64,000 bases of DNA from Amazonocrinis nigriterrae CENA67 (GTDB lineage: Bacteria > Cyanobacteriota > Cyanobacteriia > Cyanobacteriales > Nostocaceae). The DNA lies in NCBI RefSeq assembly GCF_016056305.1, contig NZ_JAECZC010000010.1:1-64000 (forward strand), in the 5' to 3' direction. Made by a program: the position numbers and the translations under genes. The notes under the pieces were generated by a model that was not told where the DNA came from, ran no database searches, and saw nothing but the letters and a program-made list of their open reading frames with translations. This document shows, in pieces, positions 63,446-64,000 of this stretch (position 1 is its first letter; every line of letters begins with the position of its first letter).

Positions 63446-64000
63446 TTATGGCGAGCGATAGGCGACGCGGAGACTTTGGACTAAAATCACTAGAGATGCG
63501 ATCGCCATCAATCCACCCCAAAACCAGTAAGGTAATAATAAATATCGCTGCATTTGCGCTGTATCAGACAGTCCCAAGCCGCCAGCACTGTAGCTGAATA
63601 GATAATTTAGTTGATGGTAAGTACTCACACAAGCTTGTACCCCCAGAAATTGAATCGCAAACCCTTGCACCCATCGCGGTGCTTTGAGAGCAACACCAAG
63701 GATAATTAAACCTAGTAGGGGAATAGCCACTAATCCAAACCACGAACGTACCCAAACTAATGTTGAAAGCAGTAAAAAACTGCCTAAAATTTTTAAACTT
63801 AAAGAAGCTGCTTTAAAACTACGAGAAGCCAAAATCAAAACTGCACCCGCAATCGGTGGGCCCATCGGCCCAGCGGCTGCAACTAAACCCGGCCCAATTG
63901 GCCCTAATGACCTAGAAATACTATAAGTTGCTACACCAGAACCACTGCTAAAAATCTCTAATTTCTGAAACTGTCCTCCTAATAGCAATGCCATTAAGCC
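63446..64000 (-). CDS. M50-like membrane protein, C-terminal part cut by the window edge
   Basis: The last 184 residues of a gene whose frame stays open through base 64000. The sequence begins GLMALLLGGQ, the region that follows the HExxH helix in M50-type peptidases. About five membrane helices follow, with a Gly/Pro-rich stretch GPIGPGLVAAAGPMGPP. The zinc motif itself would be outside the window. The ATG at 63994 is internal. Peptidase activity cannot be confirmed. Confidence 0.7.
   Translation of the reverse strand, partial: GLMALLLGGQFQKLEIFSSGSGVATYSISRSLGPIGPGLVAAAGPMGPPIAGAVLILASRSFKAASLSLKILGSFLLLSTLVWVRSWFGLVAIPLLGLIILGVALKAPRWVQGFAIQFLGVQACVSTYHQLNYLFSYSAGGLGLSDTAQMQRYLLLPYWFWGGLMAIASLVILVQSLRVAYRSP

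Noticed and set aside
1-64000. CRISPR array
   Set aside because: The tandem repeats present have units of 7-9, 21, 63, 114 or 285 bases without unique spacers.

Overview
The window looks like chromosome of a filamentous, Nostocales-type cyanobacterium (Nostoc/Anabaena relatives). The evidence is the very frequent HIP1 palindrome GCGATCGC inside and between genes, many short tandem repeats (7-9 bp units) and MITE-like elements between genes, and the gene content: a chloroplast-type FtsH, several Uma2 proteins, a pentapeptide-repeat protein, a 17-unit TPR protein and a SphX-like phosphate-binding protein. No rRNA, tRNA, CRISPR array or complete transposase was seen.

Layout. 1-6100: ftsH, an AEC-type permease, an M15 peptidase and a TonB-like protein. 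6100-19330: a RiPP-type peptide locus. Four near-identical 65-aa precursors sit in an exact 285-bp tandem array. They are followed on + by an APH-like kinase, a HopA1-domain protein, an aldo/keto-reductase-fold protein without its catalytic tetrad, and a PpiC-type protein. A convergent minus-strand operon encodes a transposase-derived HTH protein, a C39-peptidase ABC exporter with cNMP-binding-like domains, an HlyD adaptor and a second PpiC-type protein. 19998-29244: mainly housekeeping or accessory genes (K+ channel, argD, 5'-nucleotidase, GNAT, M48 peptidase, tyrosine/dual-specificity phosphatase). 29868-35991: a second putative biosynthetic locus (haem-oxygenase-like diiron protein, ThDP enzyme, double SRPBCC protein, carotenoid oxygenase, Rieske protein). 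36344-49924: paralogous membrane proteins, an FAD enzyme, a pentapeptide-repeat membrane protein, a VapBC-type pair, an orphan sensor kinase, a TPR protein and long repeat-rich intergenic DNA. 49925-57348: GDSL esterase, cydA without cydB, a RelE-type pair, a small membrane ORF, cysH, sbcD and two Uma2 genes. 57890-63010: sulfate-binding protein followed by the phosphate cassette pstS-pstC-pstA-pstB. 63188-64000: a small conserved protein and the C-terminal part of an M50-like protein cut by the window edge.

The most interesting system is the peptide locus. A kinase plus HopA1-domain pair is known to dehydrate Ser/Thr in class V lanthipeptides and thioamitides. Here the core has seven Ser and one Thr but no Cys, so a lanthionine ring cannot form. 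Each precursor carries a double-glycine leader that the C39 exporter could cut. The likely product is a Cys-free, dehydrated or otherwise modified exported peptide. This is inference from gene content; no chemistry can be read from sequence.

The 33-36 kb operon (ThDP, SRPBCC, carotenoid oxygenase, Rieske) is a second candidate for undescribed metabolism.
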